A stretch of 55,960 nt of DNA from Hyphomicrobiales bacterium (lineage in GTDB: Bacteria; Pseudomonadota; Alphaproteobacteria; Rhizobiales; Rhizobiaceae), in assembly GCA_900470965.1 (NCBI GenBank), contig UCCS01000041.1, forward strand, positions 1 to 55,960, in the 5' to 3' direction. Below, piece after piece: positions 8,067-16,387 of the stretch. The notes beneath the pieces were generated by a model that saw only the letters and a program-made list of their open reading frames with translations, made no database searches and was not told the DNA's origin. Positions within the stretch are counted from its first letter, which is position 1. Every line of letters starts with the position of its first letter. The translations under genes were made by a program, and so were the position numbers.

Positions 8067-9956
8067 ATGCCGACCGCCGCAGAAACGCCTGCTGAGAGCC
8101 ATGTCTTTGAGGCCGACGTCGCCCGCCTTCTGCATATGATGGTGCACTCGGTCTATTCGGACAAGAACGTCTTCCTGCGCGAGCTGATTTCGAACGCCGC
8201 CGACGCCTGCGAAAAGTTGCGATACGAGTCGATCGAAACACCGTCGCTTTCCGGATCCGATCCCGAGAGCCGCATTGTTCTGTCGCTCGATGAGGAGCAT
8301 CGACAGCTGTGCGTGGAGGACAACGGGATCGGGATGAGCCGGGAAGAGCTGGTTGAAGCGCTCGGAACCATCGCCCGGTCGGGTACGCGGGCCTTCATGG
8401 AACAGCTTGAAGCCGGCAAAGTGGCCGAAGGGGCTCAATTGATCGGCCAGTTCGGCGTTGGCTTCTATTCCTGTTTTATGGTAGCCGAGCGCGTTGACGT
8501 CGTCTCGCGTCGGGCTGGCTCGAACGAGGCCTGGCTGTGGTCTTCCGACGGTAAAGGCAACTACAGCGTCAGCCCCGTCGATGTTGCGCGGGCGCCCGCA
8601 CGCGGCACTCGTATTCTCCTTCATCTGATGGAGGAGGCGAAGAAATATACGTCCCGGCGGACCATCGAGCAGATTGTCAAGGAGCAGTCGGGCCACGTGC
8701 CAGTCGCAATCAGCATTGTCGACAAGCCCGGCGGCGAAGCGCAACGGATCACCGATGGCAGCGCACTCTGGACGAAATCGAAAAACGACGTCAGTCAGGA
8801 TGAGTATCGTGATTTTTATCGCGGAATCTCCGGCCAATATGACGATCCGGCGCTGACCGTGCACTTCCGTGCAGAAGGCCGACATGAATATTCCGCTCTT
8901 GCTTTCGTTCCCGGCTCGCAGCCCTTCGACATGTTCGATCCTGACCGCAAGGGCCGAATGAAACTCTACGTCAAGCGCGTGTTCATTACCGACGATGCCG
9001 AACTCCTGCCCCGCTACCTTCGTTTCGTGCGCGGCCTTGTCGACACATCCGACCTACCCCTCAACGTCTCGCGCGAGATGATCCAAGAGAGCCCTGTCCT
9101 GTCCTCGATAAAAAAGGGTGTCGCTAACAGGGTCATCACGGCGATCGAAAAACTTGCCGAAAGCCAAGGGGATACCTTCCTCACGCTTTGGGAGAATTTC
9201 GGCGCCGTATTGAAGGAGGGCATCTACGAAGATTTCGAGCGGCGTGCCCAGCTTCTGGCCTTGTCACGCTTCCGCACCACTGCTTCCTCGGATGGATATC
9301 GCTCACTTGCCGATTATGTGCGGGACGCCAAGGATGGACAGAGCGCCATTTATTATCTTGCCGGCGTCAGCCTGGAACAGTTGAAGGCATCGCCGCAGCT
9401 GGAGGGTTTCCGCGCGCGAGGCGTCGAAGTGCTACTGCTGACGGACTCGATCGACAGTTTCTGGGTCATGAACGCGCCGGAATTCGAAGGAAAGACGTTC
9501 AAGTCGATTACGCAGGGTGCCGCGGATCTGTCGCAATTTCCCGCGCTCGACGACGAAAAGGCCCCACCACCGGAGACGGCCGCCGGTGCCCAGACCTTCA
9601 TTGCCTTTGTCAAGGACAAGCTTGCCGACCAGGTTGCCGATGTCAGGGCGTCAATTCGCCTGACGGAAAGCGCGGTCTGCCTCGTCGCCTCCGACGAAGG
9701 TTACGACCGGCAGATGGAGAAGATCCTGCAGAGCGCCGGTCGCCTCCAGGACACCGCCAAGCCGATCCTGGAAATCAACCCGAACCACGCGATGATCAAG
9801 GCAATCGCGGACCTGGAGGATCATTCGCCGCTGAAAGGCGACGCGGCGCAGCTGCTGCTCGACCAGGCTCGCATTCTCGATGGCGATAAGCCGACAGATC
9901 CTCGTGCCTTTGCCGAACGTCTCGGGCGCCTTTTCGAGAAAGCGGCGCGCCCCTGA
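8067..9956 (+). CDS. htpG: Hsp90-family chaperone HtpG
   Basis: A 629-residue cytoplasmic ATP-dependent chaperone of normal family length. The N-terminal GHKL ATPase shows ELISNAADACEKLR (Mg/ATP binding), DNGIGMSREEL and GQFGVGFYS. The middle domain contains LPLNVSREMIQES with the catalytic Arg. The C-terminal dimerisation domain runs from about residue 500. The start at 8067 is preceded by AAGGAG 11 bases away; an upstream in-frame ATG at 8013 would overlap the predicted promoter. It shares its heat-shock promoter type with hsp20, so the two probably form part of one heat response. Confidence 0.97.
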   Translation: MPTAAETPAESHVFEADVARLLHMMVHSVYSDKNVFLRELISNAADACEKLRYESIETPSLSGSDPESRIVLSLDEEHRQLCVEDNGIGMSREELVEALGTIARSGTRAFMEQLEAGKVAEGAQLIGQFGVGFYSCFMVAERVDVVSRRAGSNEAWLWSSDGKGNYSVSPVDVARAPARGTRILLHLMEEAKKYTSRRTIEQIVKEQSGHVPVAISIVDKPGGEAQRITDGSALWTKSKNDVSQDEYRDFYRGISGQYDDPALTVHFRAEGRHEYSALAFVPGSQPFDMFDPDRKGRMKLYVKRVFITDDAELLPRYLRFVRGLVDTSDLPLNVSREMIQESPVLSSIKKGVANRVITAIEKLAESQGDTFLTLWENFGAVLKEGIYEDFERRAQLLALSRFRTTASSDGYRSLADYVRDAKDGQSAIYYLAGVSLEQLKASPQLEGFRARGVEVLLLTDSIDSFWVMNAPEFEGKTFKSITQGAADLSQFPALDDEKAPPPETAAGAQTFIAFVKDKLADQVADVRASIRLTESAVCLVASDEGYDRQMEKILQSAGRLQDTAKPILEINPNHAMIKAIADLEDHSPLKGDAAQLLLDQARILDGDKPTDPRAFAERLGRLFEKAARP

Positions 9957-10005
9957 ATCCTCGGCGCTCTCTTGGCCGCCACTTTTGGGTTGGCGCGGGC
10001 AGTTG

Positions 10006-10505
10006 TCGCTCGCGCCCGACGGCGCCGGTGGCGCGATCCAGCCGTCGGTGGAAGTTGCGGGCGATGGAACCACGCTGCTGGAGAATGCGTGCGCAATCGG
10101 GCTGGAAGGTATCATCGCCAAGCGCCGCGACAGTACCTACCGCTCGGGCCGCAACGGCGATTGCCTGAAGTTAAGTGCGTGCAAAGTGAGAGCTTCATGG
10201 TCATCGGTTGCGAGCAATGCAAATTGGCGCGCAGCGGCATCGGAAGCCTGCTCCTTGGCCGGCCGCGGCGGTTCCGCTTGGGTCTCCGTCGGCTCCGTCG
10301 GAACTGGGTTCAAAGAAAAGGATTCGGCATATCTCAGGCGACCCTCGACAAACTCAGGACAAAAACCCCGGTCCTGCCGCTCAAAGGCAAGGACCTGGTC
10401 TTCGCGCAGCCGACGCTCATTGCCGAGATCGAGTTGCGCGGCTGGACCGGCGACGGGATTTTGCGCCACGCATCCTATAAAGGCTTGCGGGAGGATCAGG
10501 ATAAC
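10006..10505 (+). pseudogene. ligD: Remnant of DNA ligase D (ligase domain)
   Basis: Pieces of an ATP-dependent DNA ligase D lie in two alternating frames. GLEGIIAKRRDSTYRSGRNG is the ligase motif that holds the catalytic lysines; then in the +1 frame KCVQSESFMVIG and GIGSLLLG, then SVGTGFKEKD in the first frame again, and finally FAQPTLIAEIELRGWTGDG and LRHASYKGLREDQDN, the normal end of the ligase domain. At least three frameshifts and the lack of the N-terminal part show it is dead. LigD works with Ku in non-homologous end joining; no ku gene was seen. Confidence 0.85.
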
Positions 10506-10579
10506 CGCGGTCTTCGACATCGGCAAATGATCTGGCGACTTTGTGGTTGTGCAGCGGAAAAGGCATCTGCTCTGCTTGA

Positions 10580-11197
10580 TCAGTCGGCCCGGGCAGCCCG
10601 AAATTTGCGCACCCTTGCGTGCGATCCGCAGGTTTTGTCCGAGCACCATCGCCGGTGACCGCCACGAGATTGATCCAGGAAGAGCCACCCGCAATTTGGG
10701 CCCTCGCACGCGCGTATAGGACGCCGTCCCTCTCGCGAGGTCAACAGGTCAGTCGCTATCTGAGCGATACGGTTGCTGATGGCTGCCAGATCCTTGGCGT
10801 CCGCGCGATGCCACACTATTTTGCTTCCAGCGCAACCGAGTGATTGCTGCGCCAGTGCCCGGCGGGCCATGCCGTCAACAAGCTCCAGATCGTTCTGGCT
10901 GATAGAGATTACATTGGATTCCGACAGAAACAGGCGGCAGAGGGCCTCGCGCAATTCCTTCGCTTGCTCAAGCGCAATTTCAGTGTGGGAGCCCGGCTTG
11001 CGGGCTTTGGCGAGCAAGACATCGCGTTCCTTGTCGTCGATCAGATCAGCGCGACGGGCCCAAACCACCAGGTCGTCGTAGGTGTTCAGGAATTCGGGAC
11101 CCCAACTGTCACCACGACTATCGACTGTATTCACGAAGTCGAGCGCCGGATGGCCGCCAAGAAGGCTGATGTTATGGATCGTCTTCTGCATGCTCAT
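10580..11197 (-). CDS. CGNR zinc-finger transcriptional regulator
   Basis: A 205-residue regulator. The N-terminal ABATE-type ligand domain starts LLGGHPALDFVNTVDSRG, and the C-terminal CGNR zinc finger shows CEGPNC and WCSDKTCGSHARVRKFRA, with CGSH replacing the usual CGNR. It is divergent from the DMT transporter at 11288. The 90-base gap contains a near-perfect palindrome (11241-11272) and an EcfG-type promoter, so it probably controls the transporter in response to a small molecule. The start at 11197 gives MSMQKT; 11191 is also possible. Confidence 0.85.
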   Translation of the reverse strand: MSMQKTIHNISLLGGHPALDFVNTVDSRGDSWGPEFLNTYDDLVVWARRADLIDDKERDVLLAKARKPGSHTEIALEQAKELREALCRLFLSESNVISISQNDLELVDGMARRALAQQSLGCAGSKIVWHRADAKDLAAISNRIAQIATDLLTSREGRRPIRACEGPNCGWLFLDQSRGGHRRWCSDKTCGSHARVRKFRAARAD

Positions 11198-11216
11198 ACC
11201 GTGAATATCGTTGCGC

Positions 11217-11241
11217 GGAACGATCTGGACAAGAGCGAGTT
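11217..11241 (+). promoter_or_regulatory. EcfG-type promoter of the DMT transporter
   Basis: GGAAC (11217-11221), 17 bases, GTT (11239-11241), 47 bases before the transporter start and touching the palindrome at 11241. Confidence 0.6.
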
Positions 11242-11272
11242 GTAACGGTGTAATTAATTTTTACCCGTTACA
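11241..11272. promoter_or_regulatory. Palindromic operator between regulator and transporter
   Basis: TGTAACGG (11241-11248) and CCGTTACA (11265-11272) form a perfect 8-bp inverted repeat around an AT-rich 16-base centre. Its place between divergent genes makes it the likely site of the CGNR regulator. Confidence 0.65.
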
Positions 11273-11287
11273 CAGATCGGAGCCGTC

Positions 11288-12232
11288 ATGGTCACCGGCG
11301 TCAGCAAAAACCAACTACGCTTCCTGATGCTTTGCGCAATTTGGGGAAGCACCTGGATTGGAACCAAGGCCGGCATTGACGTCGTCCCGCCACTCCTTTT
11401 TGCCGGCACGCGTTTCACCGCTGCCGGCATATCGCTCCTCTTATACGCGTGGACAAAGGGCGAAAAGGCCAGCCTGAAGATGCAAGATGGATTTCGCTTC
11501 ACAGCCGTCAGCATTCTGATGATCACGCTCTGCTATGGCCCGCTATTTTGGGGCATGCAATATATCAATTCCGGAACGGCCGCTGTTTTGGAGATGTCGC
11601 TCACCCCGATTGCGCTCCTGGTATTCGCTCTCCTGCTAAACGAAGAAAGGTTGGACAGCCGCCGGATCCTTGCGATCGCTCTTGGGGTCTCAGGGCTTAT
11701 CGTTCTGTTCTGGCCCGCCTCTTCGCATGAAACGTCCCCGTCCCCTGATCCCTTCCCAGGCGCCAGCCTATGGGGCGGGTTGGCGGTTGCGGCCGCTGCC
11801 TTCACCTACGGCTATGGTTCGGTGCTCGCCCGCCCACTGCTGCGAACCTATCCAGCCTTGTTCGTTGCAGGCATGACGACCTTGGTCGGAGGCATCGCGC
11901 TCCTGATTTCAGCCTTGGCTTTCGAACCGGGGGCGTTATCTGCTCTCTCCGGCAATTGGGGAACCACCGCTTGGCTCGGCTGGTTCTTTCTGGTGATCTT
12001 CGGCTCGCTGATCGGCTACACGACCTTCATGCGCCTTTTGCGGGACATCGGCGCATCCCGTGCCGGCAGCTACGCTTTCGTTTCGCCGGTGATCGCTGTT
12101 GGTCTTGGCGCTGCTGTCTTCGCTGAGCAGATCACCGTCATGGATGTGATCGGCATCGTCGTGATGCTGAGCGGCGCCTATCTTGCAATGTCGGGAGTGC
12201 CGGAGACCGAGTCGGCGACCTACGAAAGCTGA
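11288..12232 (+). CDS. EamA/DMT-family transporter
   Basis: A 314-residue inner-membrane protein with about ten hydrophobic helices arranged as two EamA repeats (first beginning FLMLCAIWGSTWIG, second beginning GGLAVAAAAFTYGYGSVLA). Drug/metabolite transporters of this family usually export amino acids, metabolites or toxic compounds; the substrate cannot be read from the sequence. The divergent CGNR regulator, the shared operator and an EcfG-type promoter suggest control both by a ligand and by general stress. The start at 11288 follows GGAG 7 bases upstream. Confidence 0.88.
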   Translation: MVTGVSKNQLRFLMLCAIWGSTWIGTKAGIDVVPPLLFAGTRFTAAGISLLLYAWTKGEKASLKMQDGFRFTAVSILMITLCYGPLFWGMQYINSGTAAVLEMSLTPIALLVFALLLNEERLDSRRILAIALGVSGLIVLFWPASSHETSPSPDPFPGASLWGGLAVAAAAFTYGYGSVLARPLLRTYPALFVAGMTTLVGGIALLISALAFEPGALSALSGNWGTTAWLGWFFLVIFGSLIGYTTFMRLLRDIGASRAGSYAFVSPVIAVGLGAAVFAEQITVMDVIGIVVMLSGAYLAMSGVPETESATYES

Positions 12233-12289
12233 ACGTAGAGTAGCGGTGGCATGCCTCGGGGCGCGTTTGCGGATATTTATTCCAAGTCA

Positions 12290-12685
12290 TTACATGGCGA
12301 CCGGAATGCGCGTCAGCCTCGGAGGAACAGGCATCTCCCTGCCCTCTCGGACAGCTTGTGCATAGGCGACAGCCTGGCCAATGACGTGCTCGTCGTACGG
12401 CTTGGAGATCACAGCGACGCCGGCGCTGCTGTCGAGAACGGCTTCCGGGTTGGCGGTCGTGAACACGACGGTGATGTCCCTCGCCCGCAGGGCCTCGGCG
12501 ATCTCAGGCCCGGTGATGCCGTCTGCCAGCCGTACATCGACGAGCGCCACTGCGGCGTCATCTGCTGCCTCAAGCGCCTCGGTCTTGGTGCGCGCCGGTC
12601 CCACGACCTCGTGCCCGAGGTCGGCAAGCATTCCTTCGAGGTTTATTGCGATGAGGAATTCGTCTTCGACGATAAGGATGCGCAT
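12290..12685 (-). CDS. Single-domain response regulator
   Basis: A 131-residue receiver without an output domain. All catalytic residues are present: VEDE acidic pair (residues 6-9), phospho-acceptor Asp50 (ALVDVRLADG), Thr76/77 and Lys95 in ISKPYDE. The start at 12685 (MRILIVEDE) is chosen by homology; longer frames lack a ribosome site. It is the intact counterpart of the degenerate receiver at 496-864. Such proteins relay or drain phosphate in HWE kinase / PhyR networks, so it may pair with the kinase at 3480. Confidence 0.9.
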   Translation of the reverse strand: MRILIVEDEFLIAINLEGMLADLGHEVVGPARTKTEALEAADDAAVALVDVRLADGITGPEIAEALRARDITVVFTTANPEAVLDSSAGVAVISKPYDEHVIGQAVAYAQAVREGREMPVPPRLTRIPVAM

Positions 12686-13326
12686 GTAAATTTCCGGTTC
12701 AGTTTCGCCACAAGATGGGCCTTGTCCGAGAACTAGCGACATTTTTTGGAAATCAACCTTCACGCCGGCGCGGTTCCCTGGCGGGTCATCCATTCCTCGG
12801 TCGGATCAATCGAACCAGGCTTCCGAAACCTGAAAGGCTTCTGCCGATGTCCAGCCTTCCATCAGACCTCTTTCACGATCTGCGCCGATGCAGAGACCAG
12901 GCTCACTCCGCCGGTGACGCCGGGATTGGCCCTCGTTTGCGAAAGGACCTGCGCGTCAGACCGTCGCAAGCATCCGCAAGCGTTGCCCGCCCGCTCATGC
13001 CTTCACCCGTTCCATTGAGAATGGATTGATACACCCATGATGCCGTGGTTGTATTTCATAGTTAAAACAGCGTTAACGTGCCGGGAGCTAACGGTTGATC
13101 GACGTCTGCGAAAAGTGCCGCGAACACGCACGTATAGATGAAGGGTTCCTCGTCGGCCGGCTGAAACGAAAACGGCTGACGCGCCATCGCGGTCGGTTTG
13201 ATCATTTGGTCGTGCCGACCAGAAAGGCGGAGCTCGAAATTAGTCACCAAGTGCCACAATGAGGAGAGACATGGGTGTTTGCTCAATCTCCTGAATTGGG
13301 ACCCATTCCAAATCTTGAAAGGGGCT
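12686..13326. other. Intergenic stretch without a convincing gene
   Basis: 640 bases upstream of the KGG gene. Open frames here lack ribosome sites. GGAAC-N15-GTT at 12755-12777 (minus) has the wrong spacing to count as an EcfG-type promoter. Confidence 0.5.
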
Positions 13327-13351
13327 GGAACATCCTTGCGACGCGGTTGTT
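13327..13351 (+). promoter_or_regulatory. EcfG-type promoter of the KGG gene
   Basis: GGAAC (13327-13331), 17 bases, GTT (13349-13351), 52 bases before the start codon. Confidence 0.8.
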
Positions 13352-13403
13352 AGTCCCGCGAGGTCTGCGGTGACCTCAAGATCACAAACCAAGGAGGAGT
13401 CAA

Positions 13404-13586
13404 ATGGCCAACCAAGGTGGAAGCCACGAACAGCACGTTAAAGCCGGTCAGCAAAGCCATAAGAATCAGGGTGCGAAATCCGCATCTTCTGGTTCGGAAG
13501 GCCGGCAAGACAATTCACGTGGCACTCAAGGCGGTTCGCATGAACAGCATGGAAAGGCTGGTCAGCAAAGCCGTAAGAATAGTTAA
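13404..13586 (+). CDS. KGG-repeat stress protein (GsiB-like)
   Basis: A 60-residue, highly hydrophilic, disordered protein with two copies of the KGG/GsiB-type motif (GGSHEQHVKAGQQSHKN and GGSHEQHGKAGQQSRKN) separated by a Ser/Gly linker. Proteins of this kind resemble plant LEA proteins and are classic general-stress products. AAGGAGG lies 8 bases before the ATG. It is monocistronic, with an EcfG-type promoter and a strong terminator. Confidence 0.9.
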   Translation: MANQGGSHEQHVKAGQQSHKNQGAKSASSGSEGRQDNSRGTQGGSHEQHGKAGQQSRKNS

Positions 13587-13607
13587 GGCTTTACCGGAAG
13601 TCCCCAT

Positions 13608-13633
13608 AGCCCGCGCTGCCGCGCGGGCTTTTC
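13608..13633 (+). terminator. Rho-independent terminator of the KGG gene
   Basis: Perfect 9-bp stem AGCCCGCGC/GCGCGGGCT with loop TGCC, then TTTTC. Confidence 0.85.
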
Positions 13634-13899
13634 TACGCGGCGTTAAAACGCCGATGATCCTGATGCAGGCTCGTCGTGATGCTCGTCGCGTGGAAGTGCA
13701 AAAGCTCCGGCGTCGCAATTGAAGATGAGGTCGTCAAAAGCAAGAGTACGCCGCGAGTTCATGCTGTGGCCTACCCCATCCTGAGGGCGATCGGATCAAT
13801 GCTGACGGACCCAGGCTGACGGACTATCAATCCCTTGAGAGGATGTGAACGTAAGTTGGAACGGGAAGGTGTATCTGTTCAAATCCTGAAAATCCTCAT

Positions 13900-13936
13900 G
13901 CAGCACCCGGCGGCGGCATACACCGCCGGGTGCTGC
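13900..13936 (-). terminator. Long hairpin, terminator of the DUF1236 gene
   Basis: A perfect 14-bp inverted repeat (GCAGCACCCGGCGG/CCGCCGGGTGCTGC) around a 9-base loop, starting 4 bases after the DUF1236 stop on the minus strand. The T-run is delayed (GAGGATTTT), so it may also stabilise the messenger end. Confidence 0.65.
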
Positions 13937-13939
13937 CTG

Positions 13940-14788
13940 CTAGGCCGAAATTATGTAGACGATCGTGAGAGCATCGGGATCGACGATAACGATCCGGCCG
14001 TCTGCAAGGAGGAAGAAGCGGTAGCCTTCGTAAGCTGGGGCGATCTTCACAATACGCGGCGGCAGCCGTTCCAGATGGACCCTCTTGGGAATCTTGGTTC
14101 CGATAGATACCGTGAAGTCGACTTCCTTAACAGGCTCGACCCGAACTTCCTTCACCACCTCTCTAATTTCGGTCTGCTGTTCGACTGTGACGTTGACGTT
14201 GGTTTTGGTGTTGTTCGTGGAGCTATTGTTGTTGACGTTCGTTTCCGTGGATTTGTTATTGGCCGTCGACGTGTTCTGGTCGGTCGACGGCTTCGACGCG
14301 TCACCGCTCTTCGTCATGGTGCCGGACGAATTGGAGCCCTGCGCGCCGCTTTGTGAGCCTGCCGGCCCAGAACCGCTGCTATTGGTTGCTCCTGCCTTGG
14401 TATCGGACTTCTGTCCGGCGGTACTGCCTTCGGAAGCGTCCTGCGAACTGGATTTTGCTTTCGTTGGTGTTGACGATTTCTGCGTATCGGAGACGTCCCC
14501 CGCCTTGTGTTGCGACGGCTGGCCCTCGCCATTCGGGCACGCACCGGCGGCGTTGGGAGTACAGTCGCCACCACCCGAGACAGTTGCACCGGCCCTCGAC
14601 TGTTCAGTCTGCGAGCCGGACTGCGAACTTGACTTGGTGTCGGCCTGCGAACCAGAACCCGATTGCGTTTCAGTCTGCGATTGAGACGGTGCTGTATCGC
14701 TGCCTTGTGCCGCGACAGGCAGGGTGGCCAGTGGCGACACGCTAAGTGACAATGCGGCTACGATAATGGTGAGATGATTGTCTCTCAT
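13940..14788 (-). CDS. Exported Ser/Gln/Asn-rich DUF1236 protein
   Basis: A 282-residue exported protein. Signal peptide residues 1-28 (TIIVAALSLSVSPLATLPVAAQ); a long disordered region rich in Ser, Gln, Thr, Gly and Asn up to about residue 195; a Val/Glu-rich segment (VEQQTEIREVVKEVRVEPV); and a C-terminal DUF1236 domain (VSIGTKIPKRVHLERLPP ... YRFFLLADGRIVIVDPD). DUF1236 is an alphaproteobacterial envelope domain of unknown function. The start at 14788 follows a GGGAGATCA ribosome site. The next gene upstream encodes a second DUF1236 protein with a different spacer. Confidence 0.85.
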   Translation of the reverse strand: MRDNHLTIIVAALSLSVSPLATLPVAAQGSDTAPSQSQTETQSGSGSQADTKSSSQSGSQTEQSRAGATVSGGGDCTPNAAGACPNGEGQPSQHKAGDVSDTQKSSTPTKAKSSSQDASEGSTAGQKSDTKAGATNSSGSGPAGSQSGAQGSNSSGTMTKSGDASKPSTDQNTSTANNKSTETNVNNNSSTNNTKTNVNVTVEQQTEIREVVKEVRVEPVKEVDFTVSIGTKIPKRVHLERLPPRIVKIAPAYEGYRFFLLADGRIVIVDPDALTIVYIISA

Positions 14789-14909
14789 GATTGATCTCCC
14801 TGATGGGCACAACATACCGTCTCCGCGTTCTTGCGAAGTCCATGCGCGCCCTTGTTTTTCAAGAATGGACGGCAGGCGCCGCCTGAGGGTCAGGTTGGTG
14901 ACTTGGATA

Positions 14910-15305
14910 TCACTGGATGACCTGAATCACCTTCCTCGAAGAAGGCTCGACGATCACGCGCTCATCGTTGACGATCGCATAGGAGTATTCGGGTTCATCC
15001 GGGATCGGCGTTACGACAACGGTCTCTGGGAGCGGCTGGCCAACAGCCACCTTCTCCTTAACGACGACGCTCGTCTTGGGAGCGGGTGCCTGCTGGACAT
15101 AGGTCACGACCTTCTGCGGCGGCGGATCAATGACGCTGCCAGCCACACCGCCTACAATACCCCCGACAGCGGCGCCGACCGGACCACCGACGATTGCGCC
15201 CGTGGCGGCGCCGCCAGCAGCGCCCGTTACGGTCGAAGATTGTGCGAAGGCCGGGCCGGACGCCATCACAAGCGCGACTGCAATACCTACTGCTTTGATA
15301 TACAT
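14910..15305 (-). CDS. Exported glycine-zipper DUF1236 protein
   Basis: A 131-residue exported protein. Signal peptide residues 1-21 (MYIKAVGIAVALVMASGPAFA), then a glycine zipper that may insert in a membrane (GGAATGAIVGGPVGAAVGGI), a proline-rich spacer, and a DUF1236 domain (VGQPLPETVVVTPIP ... YSYAIVNDERVIVEPSSRKV). GGAGG precedes the start at 15305. An EcfG-type promoter lies 43 bases upstream. With the DUF1236 gene at 13940 it forms a same-strand pair, likely both envelope stress proteins. Confidence 0.85.
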   Translation of the reverse strand: MYIKAVGIAVALVMASGPAFAQSSTVTGAAGGAATGAIVGGPVGAAVGGIVGGVAGSVIDPPPQKVVTYVQQAPAPKTSVVVKEKVAVGQPLPETVVVTPIPDEPEYSYAIVNDERVIVEPSSRKVIQVIQ

Positions 15306-15347
15306 TTGTTTTCCTCCGTTACAGCGGTCTGTTCCGCTGCGGGGCAA

Positions 15348-15372
15348 AACCGCAAAAGCAAGAGTGTGTTCC
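15348..15372 (-). promoter_or_regulatory. EcfG-type promoter of the glycine-zipper gene
   Basis: GGAAC (15368-15372), 17 bases, GTT (15348-15350) on the minus strand, 43 bases before the start. Confidence 0.75.
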
Positions 15373-15432
15373 AGGCCAGGGACTTCAGTCCCTGTAGATT
15401 GGGACTTTGGTCTTATCGCCTGAAGGGTCAAT

Positions 15433-15705
15433 CTATTGGTTCGGAATGCGGCTTAACATCCGGTCTTGGACATTGTGGAAGCCGATAATCATTGCAGCTA
15501 TCGAAATCACTTTGTTCCGGTCAGCAGCATTCGAGATATAGCCCTCTAGGACGGCGACCGGTCCGAGCATGTGGATTGTGATGGCGCTACTGTCGATGTC
15601 TGGGTCAACTGAGAGCGCACACTGGATCGTGGCGATGGTCGACGCGGAACTATGCCCTTGCGAGCAGCACTCTTCGTGGCTGAAGCTGTCAGAACCAAAT
15701 TTCAT
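15433..15705 (-). CDS. BON-domain protein
   Basis: A 90-residue protein with one BON domain: an alpha-helical IATIQCALSVDPDID, the strand AITIHMLGPVAVLEGYISN and the helix ADRNKVISIAAMIIGFHNVQD. BON domains bind phospholipids or membranes and occur in OsmY-type osmotic-stress proteins. No signal peptide is evident, so it may be cytoplasmic. GGAGGAAAC directly precedes the ATG. It lies upstream of the DUF1236 pair on the same strand but has its own leader. Confidence 0.8.
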   Translation of the reverse strand: MKFGSDSFSHEECCSQGHSSASTIATIQCALSVDPDIDSSAITIHMLGPVAVLEGYISNAADRNKVISIAAMIIGFHNVQDRMLSRIPNQ

Positions 15706-15910
15706 GTTTCCTCCCTGTTCCTCCCCTCAAAGGAACATCGTGTTTAACTCTGTGCTAATATGATGAAGGCCGTCAGAGCCTGACAGACGGACTTAGGTCC
15801 CATCGCGCCCGCGGCGGGCTCGTAAAGGCGACCCAGCGTCAGGTTGCGACGTGCCGCGGTATCTCAGAGTGCCCTGACCAGACATCCGCCAAACAGAGGC
15901 AAACTCCCCC

Positions 15911-15935
15911 GGAACAATCGGCCGGGCGGGAGGTT
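15911..15935 (+). promoter_or_regulatory. EcfG-type promoter without an evident intact gene
   Basis: GGAAC (15911-15915), 17 bases, GTT (15933-15935). Downstream lies only a doubtful or decayed frame (15991-16383) before the glycosyltransferase at 16388, so it could drive the whole sugar cluster. Confidence 0.6.
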
Positions 15936-15990
15936 GGGCTGTCGCTCACAAAATCATGAGCCAACTCATCGCGTCAGAAAGGAAACGCCC

Positions 15991-16383
15991 GTGCCACAGC
16001 CCGTCTCTGCGATCGTCGTGCAGCGTCTCCTTAAGCTGCTCGGCCCCCGCATCGGCACGGTCATCTGTCCCGCATTTTCCATCGGCGGTCGGTCTGGTTC
16101 GTGTCCACCGGAGTTATCGCCTGCTTGGCCAGCGGCTATGTGTGCAGTTGCTTCCCCGGCTCCCCCATGCGCTCCACTGATGCGCTGCACTGTTTTGGCG
16201 ATGGTTCGGCTCCCAAGCGGCAAAAACAATCGGGGGCCGGATTCAATTTTCCTCCGACGTGGTCAAGCGACCGAAGTTCGACCGCAAGCCTTAGCCCGCC
16301 ATCACGCCATTCGCGGCCGGTCTGTCCACCGAGCCGTTTTTCGAGTTGAGACAATCGCCTATACTCGCGCCCGGAGTGTATGA
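15991..16383 (+). CDS. Doubtful short gene, possibly decayed
   Basis: GTG at 15991 has AAAGGAAA 7 bases upstream and would encode MPQPVSAIVVQRLLKLLGPR..., protein-like for about 33 residues, then the frame becomes Arg/Pro-rich. A second frame (from about 16099) reads VSTGVIACLASGYVCSCFPG, so a frameshift near 16090 is possible. Not recognised. Confidence 0.3.
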   Translation: MPQPVSAIVVQRLLKLLGPRIGTVICPAFSIGGRSGSCPPELSPAWPAAMCAVASPAPPCAPLMRCTVLAMVRLPSGKNNRGPDSIFLRRGQATEVRPQALARHHAIRGRSVHRAVFRVETIAYTRARSV

Positions 16384-16387
16384 GCAC

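Noticed and set aside
9188..9889. 233-codon open frame on the plus strand
   Set aside because: Shadow of htpG in another frame.
12755..12777. GGAAC-N15-GTT on the minus strand before the intact receiver gene
   Set aside because: Spacing is two bases shorter than all convincing sites here.
13404..13586. Repeated segment inside the KGG gene, considered as a DNA repeat element
   Set aside because: It is explained by two KGG protein motifs within one coding frame.
14085..14684. 199-codon open frame on the plus strand
   Set aside because: Antisense to the low-complexity arm of the DUF1236 protein; long reverse frames are expected from such repeats.
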